Assembly: GCF_030538595.1 (NCBI RefSeq)
Contig: NZ_JAUNTS010000009.1
Span: 23,761 to 87,760 of the forward strand
Direction: 5' to 3'
Source: Kocuria sp.
GTDB lineage: Bacteria > Actinomycetota > Actinomycetes > Actinomycetales > Micrococcaceae
DNA: 64,000 bases
A program made the position numbers and the translations under genes. Below the pieces are notes generated by a model. That model saw nothing but the letters and a program-made list of their open reading frames with translations, made no database searches and was not told where the DNA came from. The number at the start of each line of letters is the position of its first letter. Position 1 is the first letter of the stretch. Shown here one piece after another: positions 8,150 to 16,071 of the stretch.

Positions 8150-9219
8150 CCGGGGTGGGGGCCTGGATTCGCTACAAGGATCCCATCCAGGCGCATGAGA
8201 TCGACTTTGCCGTGGAGCACTACCGGGCTGCCATCTTGCAGCCGTGGGAGTTGGAGGCTGCCGCGGAACTCAAGCGCCGCCGCCCGGACATGACGGTGCT
8301 GTGTTACAAGTGCCTGTCCTCCACGCGGGAGTACGAACCCGGCCCCATCTACACCTCCGGTGTCAGTTTTGCCGAGGCCCAATCGGTGGGTGGTGACTGG
8401 TTTGCCACCCGCCGGGACGGGTCCCGGATTGAGTGGGAACGTTATCCACAGCACTGGCAGATGCGGGTGTGGGATCCCGCGTACAGAGCCCGGTGGGTGC
8501 ACAACGTGACCACTGAGTTGGCGGACTCACCGTTTGACGGCGTGATGGCGGACAACGATGTGTTTGATGACTATTACGGTCTGGGTCTTCCTCTGTTCGA
8601 CCTGGAATCGGTGGCCGATTTGAGGGCCGCCCTGGGAGAGCTGGTGGCTGCGGCGGGTGCTGGACTGCAGGCCCACGGAAAAATTCTGGTGCCAAATATC
8701 GCGGAGTCACGCCGTGAGCCCGGACGCTGGGAGGCACACGCCCAATGGGGCGGCGGGTTCGAGGAAGTGTGGTTGGGCTGGGACCCGGATCAGCTGTTCG
8801 AGCCATACACCGCCCAACAGCAACTGGTCCAGGCAGGTGGACCCGGTATTTCGATCCTGCGGGTGCCCACACACGGCTCGGACGATCACCCCAATTTTCT
8901 GTACGGACTGGCTGCATTCTGGATCTTTGGTGAAGGCCCCGGAGCGTACTCGGCCACGGGGCACGATGATTACTCGCAGTTGCAGTTTGTTCCGGAACTG
9001 GACTTTCAACTGGGCGCACCGCTGGGGCCCCCGCACCAGGTGGGGGAGGCCTGGACGCGGGAGTTTGAACACGGGTTTGCAGCCGCCAACCTGGCCAAGG
9101 ACCGGCGTATGCGGCGCAAAATCAAAGTTCCACGCGGCATGGTGGACGCGGGTGGTCAGCCGGTTCCACGCAAACAGGTTCTCCACGCCCATCACGGGTT
9201 GGTGCTGCGCAGGGCGTGA
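8146..9219 (+). CDS. putative glycoside hydrolase (GHL15-like TIM barrel)
   Basis: A 357-residue protein without signal peptide or membrane span. It resembles the putative glycosyl-hydrolase-like family 15: strand AAILQPWELEAA, then a conserved SPFDGVMADNDV (about residues 127-138) with clustered aspartates where a barrel active site would be, and LVPNIAESRREPGRWE further on. The start overlaps pelF by four bases (ATGA), so it is cotranslated with the polymerase. In classical Pel operons PelA supplies hydrolase and deacetylase activity; this protein may fill the hydrolytic role, but in the cytosol unless exported by a route I cannot see. Function is inference. Confidence 0.6.
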   Translation: MTGVGAWIRYKDPIQAHEIDFAVEHYRAAILQPWELEAAAELKRRRPDMTVLCYKCLSSTREYEPGPIYTSGVSFAEAQSVGGDWFATRRDGSRIEWERYPQHWQMRVWDPAYRARWVHNVTTELADSPFDGVMADNDVFDDYYGLGLPLFDLESVADLRAALGELVAAAGAGLQAHGKILVPNIAESRREPGRWEAHAQWGGGFEEVWLGWDPDQLFEPYTAQQQLVQAGGPGISILRVPTHGSDDHPNFLYGLAAFWIFGEGPGAYSATGHDDYSQLQFVPELDFQLGAPLGPPHQVGEAWTREFEHGFAAANLAKDRRMRRKIKVPRGMVDAGGQPVPRKQVLHAHHGLVLRRA

Positions 9220-9242
9220 CTGTTCCCTGCCTCCCTGCTCCG

Positions 9243-9310
9243 TGAGATCACCGGTTGTTGTTGAGAGCACCGCCTGTAGCCGGTGCTCTCAACAACAACC
9301 GGTGATCTCA
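9243..9310. repeat. palindromic repeat family A, copy 2
   Basis: Perfect inverted repeat with 30-base arms and an 8-base loop (CCTGTAGC). It begins 23 bases after the glycoside hydrolase stop, between that gene and fba. Same core as the other family A copies. Confidence 0.9.
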
Positions 9311-9421
9311 AATGGCGGTGAGGTGCTGCAGGTGCCGAGGGCGCGGCGAAACGTTACGCGTACGACGTCGTAGTCATGGCACCTCTTGGCATCCACTCTG
9401 CCGTGAGCGGTGGGCGGCTAC

Positions 9422-9427
9422 TAGAAT
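9422..9427 (+). promoter_or_regulatory. -10-like box upstream of fba
   Basis: TAGAAT within CTAGAATGGTG, the same octamer context seen before pyrE. It lies about 70 bases before the fba start and would give a leader of roughly 60 bases. No convincing -35 box. Confidence 0.35.
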
Positions 9428-9495
9428 GGTGGGCAGTGCCACCGCGCACACGTGGCAGGTGGCAGTCCAAGGCACTCGATCAAGAAGGAGCCAGC

Positions 9496-10521
9496 ATGCC
9501 CATCGCAACCCCCGAGGTCTACAGCCAGATGCTCGACCGGGCCAAGGAGCAGGGATTTGCCTACCCGGCAATCAACGTCACCTCCTCCCAGACCCTGAAC
9601 GCCGCCATCCGCGGTTTTGCTGAGGCCGGCTCCGACGGCATCATCCAGGCTTCCACCGGTGGTGCCGCCTACTGGTCCGGCGCTTCCGTCAAGGACATGG
9701 TCCGCGGTTCCCTGGCCATGGCGGCTTTTGCCCGTGAGGTGGCCAAGAACTACGACGTCAACATTGCTTTGCACACCGACCACTGCCCGCAGGACAAGCT
9801 GGAAGGCTTTGTGCTGCCGCTGTTGGCCGAGTCGGAAGCTGCGGTGGCCCGCGGTGAAGACCCCATCTTCCAGTCCCACATGTGGGATGGCTCCGCCATT
9901 GACTTGGATGAGAACTTGAAGATCGGCGCCGAGCTGATTGAGCGCACGGGCAAGGCCAAGATTGTCCTGGAAGTTGAGATCGGTGCTGTTGGCGGTGAAG
10001 AGGACGGCGTGGTCGGCGAGATCAACGACACCCTCTACACCACCACGGATGACGCCATCAAGACTGTTGAGGCCCTGGGCCTGGGCGAAAAGGGGCGTTA
10101 CATCACGGCGCTGACCTTTGGAAACGTCCACGGCGTTTACAAGCCCGGCAACGTCCAGCTGCGTCCGGAACTGCTCAAGCAGATCCAGGATGAGGTTGGT
10201 GCCAAGTACGGCAAGGATCGTCCGTTTGACCTGGTGTTCCACGGCGGCTCCGGCTCCACGGAGCAGGAGATCGCGGATGCTGTGTCCTATGGCGTCATCA
10301 AGATGAACGTTGACACGGACACCCAGTACGCCTTCACCCGCCCCGTGGCCGGTCACATGCTCTCCAAATACGACGGCGTGCTGAAGGTTGACGGGGAAAT
10401 CGGCAACAAGAAGGACTACGACCCCCGAGTATGGGGCGCCTCCGCCGAAACCGGCATGGCTGCCCGCGTGGTGGAGGCTTGCAAGAACCTCGGTTCTGCA
10501 GGTACTTCCGTCTCTGCGTGA
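9496..10521 (+). CDS. fba: class II fructose-bisphosphate aldolase
   Basis: Cleaves fructose 1,6-bisphosphate to glyceraldehyde 3-phosphate and dihydroxyacetone phosphate with a zinc ion; cytosolic, glycolysis and gluconeogenesis. The 341-residue length matches actinobacterial class II enzymes. Visible motifs are HTDHCPQDK (about residues 93-101, zinc-ligand region), the EVEIGAVGGEEDG segment, the NVHGVYKPGNV segment with a metal-binding histidine, and VFHGGSGS for phosphate binding. The ATG at 9496 has AAGGAG at six-base spacing; the open frame upstream has no better start. It is monocistronic, ending at a strong bidirectional hairpin. Confidence 0.96.
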   Translation: MPIATPEVYSQMLDRAKEQGFAYPAINVTSSQTLNAAIRGFAEAGSDGIIQASTGGAAYWSGASVKDMVRGSLAMAAFAREVAKNYDVNIALHTDHCPQDKLEGFVLPLLAESEAAVARGEDPIFQSHMWDGSAIDLDENLKIGAELIERTGKAKIVLEVEIGAVGGEEDGVVGEINDTLYTTTDDAIKTVEALGLGEKGRYITALTFGNVHGVYKPGNVQLRPELLKQIQDEVGAKYGKDRPFDLVFHGGSGSTEQEIADAVSYGVIKMNVDTDTQYAFTRPVAGHMLSKYDGVLKVDGEIGNKKDYDPRVWGASAETGMAARVVEACKNLGSAGTSVSA

Positions 10522-10551
10522 TCTTGGTTTTGGTGGGTGTGTAGCTCACTG

Positions 10552-10606
10552 AACAACGACGGCGGGTCACCTCCCTTACCTGGGGAGGCGACTCGCCGTC
10601 GTTGTT
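10552..10606. terminator. bidirectional hairpin between fba and the nitronate monooxygenase gene
   Basis: Perfect 13-base stem (AACAACGACGGCG and its complement) with a second inner stem CCTCCC/GGGAGG. It lies 30 bases after fba and 30 bases after the convergent gene, so it can serve both. One flank is TTGTTGTGA rather than a T-tract. Confidence 0.7.
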
Positions 10607-10635
10607 GTGACTGCGTCCAACCGTGACGGACTGGT

Positions 10636-11661
10636 TCAGCTCCCACCCAATCGCTGGATCACTGCGGCAGCCGGTTCCGCCACGGCATGCCGGAAACCGG
10701 TACCGGCCCACAGGTTGATGTACTCGGTCTGATTGGTGGCAGTGGCGGCTTTGCGTAGCGGCGCCGTCAGGTGGTGCACGGCGGGGAAAGCCAGCGGGGC
10801 GCTGTCCGTGAACTCGTCCGTGAACCCGTTACGCAAAGCGCGAGCCGGGCGTCCGGAGAAGGCACGGGTCATGACCGTTTCCGTGCGCTCGGGATCGGCC
10901 AAGGCCGCACGGTGCGGCGCGGAGGTCCCGGCTTCCGGGCAACGCAGCAGCACCGTGCCCACCACGGCAGCTACCGCCCCGGCCCCTAGGACAGCCCGCA
11001 CATCAGCAGGCGTGCTGATACCACCAGCAGCAAAGATCGGTAACTGGACCTGGGTGGTGATGGATTGCGCCAACTCCGGCAGCGCCACCTCAGCAATCGG
11101 TTCCTGTGGGTTCACGGTTCCGGAGTGTCCACCGGCGTCCACTCCCTGTACGACCAAGGCATCCACACCACGCTCGCGGGCTTGGAGGGCTTCTTCACCG
11201 TTGGTCACCGTCTGCACCGTCAGGGTTCCGGCGGCTTTGAGTCGATGAACGACGTCGGCCGGTGCCAGCCCGAACGTGAAACTCACCACCGGTACGGGGT
11301 CGGTGACCAGGAGCTCCAGTTTGGCCGCCCAGGCGTCGTCGTCATCCCGGGGTTCGGTGGTCAGCTCCACCCCCAGCTCTGAGGCGATAGGGGCCAGGGA
11401 TTCAACGTAAGCCTCGAATTCGCCCGGTGCAGGCGCGATGCTGTTGGGCACAAACAGGTTCACACCAAAGCGGTCTGTTGCAGCCCGCACCGTGCTGATC
11501 TGCTCCGCCAACTGTGCCGGTGTCTTGTACCCGGCGGCCAGGAAACCTAGACCGCCCGCTTCAGCTGCGGCCATCACCAGCTCCGGGGTGGAGGGTCCGC
11601 CTGCCATGGGGGCTGCGACCACCGGAACCGACATACCTAGAGCTTGTGCGAAATCCACCAT
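10636..11661 (-). CDS. nitronate monooxygenase (2-nitropropane dioxygenase family)
   Basis: FMN-dependent TIM-barrel enzyme of 341 residues that oxidises alkyl nitronates such as propionate 3-nitronate. Family features are VVAAPMAGGPSTPELV at the N-terminus, the ALVVQGVDAGGHSG segment (the histidine is in the position of the catalytic base), IFAAGGISTPADVRAVLGAGA and VGTVLLRCPEAG for FMN phosphate binding. Its start overlaps the stop of the upstream alcohol dehydrogenase by one base (TGATG on the minus strand), so the two are one operon. Some family members have other flavin-dependent roles, so the substrate is uncertain. Confidence 0.85.
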   Translation of the reverse strand: MVDFAQALGMSVPVVAAPMAGGPSTPELVMAAAEAGGLGFLAAGYKTPAQLAEQISTVRAATDRFGVNLFVPNSIAPAPGEFEAYVESLAPIASELGVELTTEPRDDDDAWAAKLELLVTDPVPVVSFTFGLAPADVVHRLKAAGTLTVQTVTNGEEALQARERGVDALVVQGVDAGGHSGTVNPQEPIAEVALPELAQSITTQVQLPIFAAGGISTPADVRAVLGAGAVAAVVGTVLLRCPEAGTSAPHRAALADPERTETVMTRAFSGRPARALRNGFTDEFTDSAPLAFPAVHHLTAPLRKAATATNQTEYINLWAGTGFRHAVAEPAAAVIQRLGGS

Positions 11662-12758
11662 CAGAAAATCACCACCGGCTTGAGCGTGTCACCTGAATGA
11701 CTGTGGTCAAAGGCTTGGTTGATCTGATCCAACGGGTAGGACTTGATCAACCGGTCAAAGGGGAACAATCCAGCTTTGTGCAGTTGGATCAGTTCAGGGA
11801 TGAACACCTGAGGCATGGAATCTCCTTCAATCACCATGGAGATTTTCTGCCCGGAGAGCATCTGCGTGCCGATGTCGATGGTGGATTCTGTGCCCAGTGC
11901 GCTGGCTCCCACCAGTGCGGCATGGCCCAAGATGCCCATGCAGTCAGTCATGGTCCTGAACACCGCAGCCACACCTGTGGTGTCCAGGGCGTAGTCTGCG
12001 CCACCGCCGGTGAGGTCCTTGATCTGCTGGATTTGATCGTGATCGCGCCCGTTGATCGTGTGCGTGGCGCCAAGAGACTTGGCCATCTCCAAACGGCTGG
12101 GCACCACGTCCACGGCCACAATGGTCCCAGCATTGCGAATCTTGGCGGCCATGACCGCCGACAGCCCCACCGCCCCGGCTCCGAAAATCACGACGGCGGA
12201 ACCAGGTCGCGGCTTCAGAACGTTCAAGATTGCTCCGGCTCCGGTCTGGATACCGCAGCCAAGCGGCCCAAGGATTTCCAGCGGGGCGTCGTCCGCCACT
12301 TTCACCACGCTGCGGGCAGCAACGTTGGCGTAGGTGGCAAAAGAGGACTGACCAAAGAAGTGTGAGGAACAGGGGTGCCCGTCCTTGGACAGTGATGAAG
12401 AGCCGTCTGCGCGCCGACCGGCAAAGTTGTGGGCGTAGAACTCCTGGCAGTAGGCGGGATGTCCCGTCAGGCACAACTTACAGTTTCCGCAACTGTTGAA
12501 GCTCAGGACAACCTTGTCCCCCTCTTTCAAGTGGGTGACGGCGCCACCCACTTCCTCCACCACCCCCGCACCTTCATGTCCAAGAACTGCTGGGAGCGGG
12601 GTGGGGTACCACTGGTCCCGGACAATGGCGTCCGTGTGGCACACGCCGGTGGCCACCATCCGCACCCGAACTTCATCCGGGCGTAGGTCGGTCAAATCCA
12701 GGTTCACGATCTCGAACGGAGTATCCGGTGCTGTGGCAAGTGCTGCGGTGATTCTCAT
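11661..12758 (-). CDS. zinc-dependent alcohol dehydrogenase (aryl-alcohol type)
   Basis: Medium-chain, zinc-dependent dehydrogenase of 365 residues. It has the catalytic zinc segment GVCHTDAIV and GHEGAGVVEEVG, the structural zinc cysteines in CGNCKLCLTGHPAYC, and the Rossmann motif GAGAVGLSA. The pattern, including the HNFAGRRADGSS segment, is closest to benzyl/aryl-alcohol and NAD-dependent class III-like enzymes. It would oxidise a primary alcohol to the aldehyde with NAD. It is first in a two-gene operon with a nitronate monooxygenase; no pathway link between the two is obvious. The start has a modest AAGGGAGA-type site. Confidence 0.85.
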   Translation of the reverse strand: MRITAALATAPDTPFEIVNLDLTDLRPDEVRVRMVATGVCHTDAIVRDQWYPTPLPAVLGHEGAGVVEEVGGAVTHLKEGDKVVLSFNSCGNCKLCLTGHPAYCQEFYAHNFAGRRADGSSSLSKDGHPCSSHFFGQSSFATYANVAARSVVKVADDAPLEILGPLGCGIQTGAGAILNVLKPRPGSAVVIFGAGAVGLSAVMAAKIRNAGTIVAVDVVPSRLEMAKSLGATHTINGRDHDQIQQIKDLTGGGADYALDTTGVAAVFRTMTDCMGILGHAALVGASALGTESTIDIGTQMLSGQKISMVIEGDSMPQVFIPELIQLHKAGLFPFDRLIKSYPLDQINQAFDHSHSGDTLKPVVIF

Positions 12759-12846
12759 GGCCCATCTCCCTTGATGCGGTGCACGTGTTCACCATTATGT
12801 GTGCGCCGGCACGGCATCAGCAGCAAGCCGGGAGTCCATTTTCGTA

Positions 12847-12852
12847 TAACAT
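12847..12852 (+). promoter_or_regulatory. -10 box of a leaderless promoter (RHH gene)
   Basis: TAACAT ends exactly seven bases before the ATG at 12860, and there is no ribosome-binding site. This is the same arrangement as at pyrE and at the antitoxin gene near 56.9 kb. Confidence 0.5.
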
Positions 12853-12859
12853 AAACCGC

Positions 12860-13117
12860 ATGACTGAGCGCGAAACGATCAACGGAGTTCCCGTCACCGA
12901 GCAGCAGATTGCGCAGTGGGCAGCTGAGGCCGAGGAAGGGTATAACACCGAGGAGTTGAAGAAACGTGGTCGTGGTCGCCCAGGGCGTGGGGCGGAACCA
13001 TCACAGGTTGTTGCCCTGCGCCTGACCGCCGACGAGATTGCCACCCTTGACGCCCGGGCCGCACGTGAAGGAAAGTCGCGCTCAGAGGTGATCCGAGAAG
13101 CCCTGGCTTCCGCGTGA
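12860..13117 (+). CDS. ribbon-helix-helix (CopG-like) antitoxin, apparently orphaned
   Basis: Small 85-residue DNA-binding protein. The C-terminal third has a ribbon-helix-helix: QVVALRLTADEIATLDARAA followed by GKSRSEVIREAL. The middle holds a basic GRGRPGRG stretch, and the N-terminal part is the acidic linker often found in antitoxins. It would bind its own promoter as a dimer and neutralise a partner toxin. The partner frame begins with a GTG overlapping its stop but is cut after 14 codons (see 13114-13158), so the antitoxin is probably a relic or has a solo regulatory role. Its promoter looks leaderless. Confidence 0.7.
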   Translation: MTERETINGVPVTEQQIAQWAAEAEEGYNTEELKKRGRGRPGRGAEPSQVVALRLTADEIATLDARAAREGKSRSEVIREALASA

Positions 13118-13158
13118 GAGTCCATCCCTCGGCGCGCAAACACGGCATCAAGCGGTGA
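13114..13158 (+). pseudogene. truncated toxin remnant (14 codons)
   Basis: A GTG overlaps the stop of the RHH gene (GTGA) and opens a frame translating as VRVHPSARKHGIKR before a stop. From memory, HPSARKHG is how small partner proteins encoded after such RHH antitoxins begin, but those run to about 80-90 residues. The stop is the TGA that begins the 141-base repeat at 13156, so the gene was apparently cut by that rearrangement. Confidence 0.5.
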
Positions 13159-13296
13159 CGCTCCGCCACAGGAGAATCAGTTGGTCTTGAGAATATCCCC
13201 GTTGGAGGCGTCCACGTAGACGGTCAGTTCAGAGTTGTCAGCATCAATGTAGAGGTCCACTTTGTAGGCAACGGTGCCATCTTCGGCGGTCAGCTC
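13156..13296. repeat. 141-base direct repeat, left copy
   Basis: Matches 15002-15142 over 141 bases without gaps and with about nine mismatches counted by eye. It contains the last 39 codons of a PepSY lipoprotein plus 21 bases after its stop. The two copies lie 1,846 bases apart in the same orientation and enclose the DinB and WYL genes. Confidence 0.85.
13177..13296 (-). pseudogene. 3' fragment of a PepSY lipoprotein gene
   Basis: Reads as 39 residues and a stop, ending VDASNGDILKTN, against VDASNGDVLKTS in the intact gene at 15023-15646. The reading frame is kept and several differences are silent, so this is an older paralogue tail rather than a fresh duplication. The rest of the gene is missing; the 3' end of the DinB gene begins 20 bases away. 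Confidence 0.75.
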
Positions 13297-13315
13297 CACC
13301 CCAGCTCCAGCGGAT

Positions 13316-13936
13316 TTAGCCCTCCTTCGGTTCGCTCTGCTTTGTCACCCACTCGTCCCACTGCTCATCCCAGTCCACCGGGGGCCAGGGCTCACCGTCG
13401 GCGAGGGCATTGAGCTCATAGGCACCCTTACCGTCAATGGACTCCCGCAGGATGTCCGCGTGGCCGGCGTGCCGGGCGTATTCCTCGATGTAGTGGAGGA
13501 TCACCCAACGCATGGGCCAGGACTCAAGTTGTTGCGGGTACCAGGGGACATCAGGCTTTTTCACTCGTGCGTCCAAGTCCAAGGTGGGCACCAGCGTCTC
13601 AATCCACTGCGCCATGTCCTCAAGAGCTCCCATGAGGGATTCCGCTGTGTCTTGATCCTGCACGGCTTCTGCTACCGGTTCCCCCGCCGAGTAATCGCTG
13701 GTCCCGTGGGATTGAAGTCTGCCGGGGTCAGCAGCGGTGGCCAACACGCCAGAGTTGCCGACGTAGAGGCAATGGCGGGCCAGCGCAGCCAGACTCATGC
13801 CACTTGCGGTGGGGGTGGCTCGAATTTGCTGGTCACTGAGTCCCTGCAAGGTTGTGGAGATCTGATGGATCTGCTGGGCACAGTATCCAGCCAAGGCATC
13901 ATTTTCTGTTGTCACTTGGCGAGTGAAGAATGGCAT
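13316..13936 (-). CDS. DinB-family protein
   Basis: A 206-residue four-helix-bundle protein of the DinB/DUF664 superfamily, some members of which are mycothiol-dependent detoxifying transferases. Three metal-ligand type histidines are visible: [10 protein letters not shown] (about residue 54) and the [14 protein letters not shown] segment (about residues 151-164). The C-terminus is rich in tryptophan and acidic residues. It is divergent from a WYL regulator, with a perfect 24-bp palindrome between the two starts, which suggests control by that regulator. Its 3' end abuts a truncated lipoprotein copy. The reaction is unknown. Confidence 0.75.
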   Translation of the reverse strand: MPFFTRQVTTENDALAGYCAQQIHQISTTLQGLSDQQIRATPTASGMSLAALARHCLYVGNSGVLATAADPGRLQSHGTSDYSAGEPVAEAVQDQDTAESLMGALEDMAQWIETLVPTLDLDARVKKPDVPWYPQQLESWPMRWVILHYIEEYARHAGHADILRESIDGKGAYELNALADGEPWPPVDWDEQWDEWVTKQSEPKEG

Positions 13937-13978
13937 GACTGCTCCTGGTGTGAGTATGCGACTAGGAAATTTGTGCTG

Positions 13979-14002
13979 ACTCCCAGAGCATGCTCTGGGA
14001 GT
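13979..14002. promoter_or_regulatory. perfect 24-bp palindrome, likely operator
   Basis: ACTCCCAGAGCA is followed directly by its exact reverse complement. It lies midway in the 105-base gap between the divergent DinB and WYL genes, about 40 bases from each start, so a dimeric regulator bound here could act on both. The WYL protein is the obvious candidate. Confidence 0.65.
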
Positions 14003-14041
14003 AGGTCAGTTTCTGTCCTCTGAATCCGGCAGTATTCACCC

Positions 14042-15004
14042 ATGAGCCACACCACCCGCCGCACACTGCGGCTTTTGGCCTTGCTGCAGTCACGCCAAGT
14101 CTGGACCGGCGCCGAGTTGGCCCAGGAACTGGACATCACGGTTCGTTCAGTCCGCAGGGACGTCCAACGGTTGCGTGACCTCGGCTATCCCGTCAGCGCA
14201 GATCGAGGCCATGCGGGTGGTTACCGGCTGGGGCAGGGAAATCAACTGCCGCCCCTGCTGCTGGAACCAGATGAGGCCGTGGCTGTGGGTGTGGGACTGC
14301 GCCTGGCATCCTCCACAGGTATGCCAGGCGTGGACAAGGTTGCTGCCCGCTCCACCGAACGCCTGGAGCAGCTGGTACATGCTCCTCTGCGGGAACGAAT
14401 CCGAACCATAGCCCAGGCCGTGGAGGTGGTCAGCGACGGCGGCCCGACCGCTGATGTCGAAATCCTCTGGACCCTGTCCCAGGGAATCAGTGAGTCCCTG
14501 GAAGTGCGCATGGACTACGTGGCTCGTGACCATACGGAAACCCGCCGTCGCGTGGAGCCGTACCGAGTCCTGGTGTTCGGCAACCGGTGGTACTTCTTCG
14601 CCTGGGATCTGGACCGGCAGGACTGGCGAACCTTTCGGCTGGACCGAATCCAGTCAGCCCGCCTCTCCACTTTTGTTTTTCAGCCCAGGCCGACTCCCAA
14701 CATCCAAGACTTCATCCAGCGCGCGGTCACCACGGAGCCCTATCACCACGTGGTCAGGGTCCGATTCATGGTGCCGCGAGCGCAGGTTGAACCACATCTG
14801 CCCAAGTGTTCAGGCATCTTGGAGGACGACGGCGCACAAGCCTGCATCTGGACCACCGGGGCCGATGACCTCACCTGGTTGGCGGGGTTCCTGGCCGCCA
14901 TGGATCACGACCTCCGCGTACTGGAACCCGCGGACCTGCTGGCGGCCATGCAGGACCTCACAACACGTTTGCAGACCGTGCTGAAGGCCAGCCGAAATCC
15001 CTGA
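14042..15004 (+). CDS. WYL-domain transcriptional regulator
   Basis: A 320-residue regulator with an N-terminal winged HTH_11/DeoR-type domain (RTLRLLALLQSRQVWTGAELAQELDITVRSVRRDVQRLRDLGY, about residues 5-50) and a central WYL domain (VEPYRVLVFGNRWYFFAWDLDRQDWRTFRLDRI, about residues 172-205), then a C-terminal WCX region. WYL proteins sense small ligands or nucleic acid and control stress or metabolic genes. It is divergent from the DinB gene with a shared palindrome, an arrangement typical of one-target regulators. Its stop codon is the first TGA of the 141-base direct repeat, so its last residues may have been set by that rearrangement. Confidence 0.88.
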   Translation: MSHTTRRTLRLLALLQSRQVWTGAELAQELDITVRSVRRDVQRLRDLGYPVSADRGHAGGYRLGQGNQLPPLLLEPDEAVAVGVGLRLASSTGMPGVDKVAARSTERLEQLVHAPLRERIRTIAQAVEVVSDGGPTADVEILWTLSQGISESLEVRMDYVARDHTETRRRVEPYRVLVFGNRWYFFAWDLDRQDWRTFRLDRIQSARLSTFVFQPRPTPNIQDFIQRAVTTEPYHHVVRVRFMVPRAQVEPHLPKCSGILEDDGAQACIWTTGADDLTWLAGFLAAMDHDLRVLEPADLLAAMQDLTTRLQTVLKASRNP

Positions 15005-15142
15005 CGCCCCGCCGCAGGAGAATCAGCTGGTCTTGAGAACATCTCCGTTGGAGGCGTCCACGTAGACGGTCAGTTCAGAGTTGTCAGCACCAATGTAGAG
15101 GTCCACCTTGTAGGCAACGGTGCCATCTTCCGTGGTCAGCTC
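15002..15142. repeat. 141-base direct repeat, right copy
   Basis: Counterpart of 13156-13296. This copy is the 3' end of the intact lipoprotein gene and the 21 bases after it. In both copies the repeat begins with TGA, which closes the frame arriving from the left (the toxin remnant there, the WYL gene here). Confidence 0.85.
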
Positions 15143-15646
15143 GGCTTCGTCGATGTTGCCGGGGTGCTGATCCGTTGCGGTGGTGATGGCATCCGCCAAG
15201 CTGATCTGCGCGGAGTCGAACTCTTGTTGATCGTCGGAGTCCAGGGAGTCGGGATCGTCCTGCTTGACAATGTCCCCACCATCGGCACTGAGGGTGACTT
15301 CCGTGGACTGGCCGTCACTGACCAGAGTGACCTCCCACTCGTTGTCATCGTCAAAGTCGATCTCCGTGGCCTCCCCACCCACCTGGCTCTGTGCATTCTC
15401 AATGGCGTTCTGGGCCGAGTTGGCATCCCCGCCGGAGGTGGCAGCCCCGGCCGTGGCCTCATCCGTGGCAGTGGTGGCGGTTGGATCGGCCTGCGCAGTG
15501 GTTTGCTCGGCCGTGGGGACGGGGGTGCCGCTGTTGGCGCCGTCGACGTCGTCGTCAGCCCCCGGTTGAGTACCGCAGCCGGACAGGGCCAAGGCGAGCG
15601 CGGCGGAGGTGAGGACGGTGGTGGTGGCAAGACGCTTGTTTCGCAT
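15023..15646 (-). CDS. PepSY-domain lipoprotein
   Basis: A 207-residue secreted lipoprotein. The signal peptide has a basic start (MRNKR), a hydrophobic core and the lipobox LSGC, with the lipidated cysteine at residue 24. A Thr/Ala/Asp-rich linker follows to about residue 70. Two PepSY-like repeats come next: a first around AIENAQSQVGGEATEIDFDDDNEWEVTLV and a second around SLADAITTATDQHPGN to the end (YKVDLYI...VYVDASNGDVLKT). PepSY domains often inhibit proteases or bind the cell surface; the role here is unknown. It is convergent with the WYL gene. A truncated paralogue lies at 13177-13296. Confidence 0.85.
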   Translation of the reverse strand: MRNKRLATTTVLTSAALALALSGCGTQPGADDDVDGANSGTPVPTAEQTTAQADPTATTATDEATAGAATSGGDANSAQNAIENAQSQVGGEATEIDFDDDNEWEVTLVSDGQSTEVTLSADGGDIVKQDDPDSLDSDDQQEFDSAQISLADAITTATDQHPGNIDEAELTTEDGTVAYKVDLYIGADNSELTVYVDASNGDVLKTS

Positions 15647-15814
15647 GATTCGACACTAGGCGCGGTGTGTGGCCCGATCAAGAAAGTTGGCCCGTGTCCA
15701 CTGCCCAAGCAGAACTCACAGACCCCTGAACACGAATGATCGAGATGACCTTGGTCAAGTTAGTTGCGTCACGGTAGGCTCTGGCAGCAGAACGTACACA
15801 AACGAATATGCCGA

Positions 15815-16032
15815 CGAGCACCCCGGGAGAGACCCCGCGGAAGCTACGTGGGGCGCCGTAGGAGCAATCCCTCCCCGGGAAACTCTCAGGCACCTGCACC
15901 GGGTCGCTCGGCAACTCTGGAAAGAACGGACCGCTCTGACACGGCGCGGCAGCCGTCACCGACGGGGCAAACAGGGTGGCCGCAAGCCAACCTGTGGAAT
16001 CTCTCAGGTCCCATGACAGAGCGGGGAGGAAC
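15815..16032 (+). promoter_or_regulatory. tandem glycine riboswitch
   Basis: Two glycine aptamers in series in the gcvP leader. Aptamer 1 (about 15818-15925) has GGGAGAG at 15825, the core GCCGTAGGAGCAA at about 15855-15867 and GGGAAACTCTCAGG at 15877-15890. Aptamer 2 (about 15928-16030) has CCGCTCTGACAC, the core ACGGGGCAAAC near 15962, and AATCTCTCAGG followed by GACAGAGCGGGG, which pairs with its 5' arm. Glycine binding would turn on the cleavage system. The ribosome-binding site lies 30 bases further on at 16061. The gap 15647-15814 would hold the promoter; none is clear. Confidence 0.88.
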
Positions 16033-16071
16033 CGGTTGGGGCACACGCGTCCCAGGAATCAGGAGTCCCGT

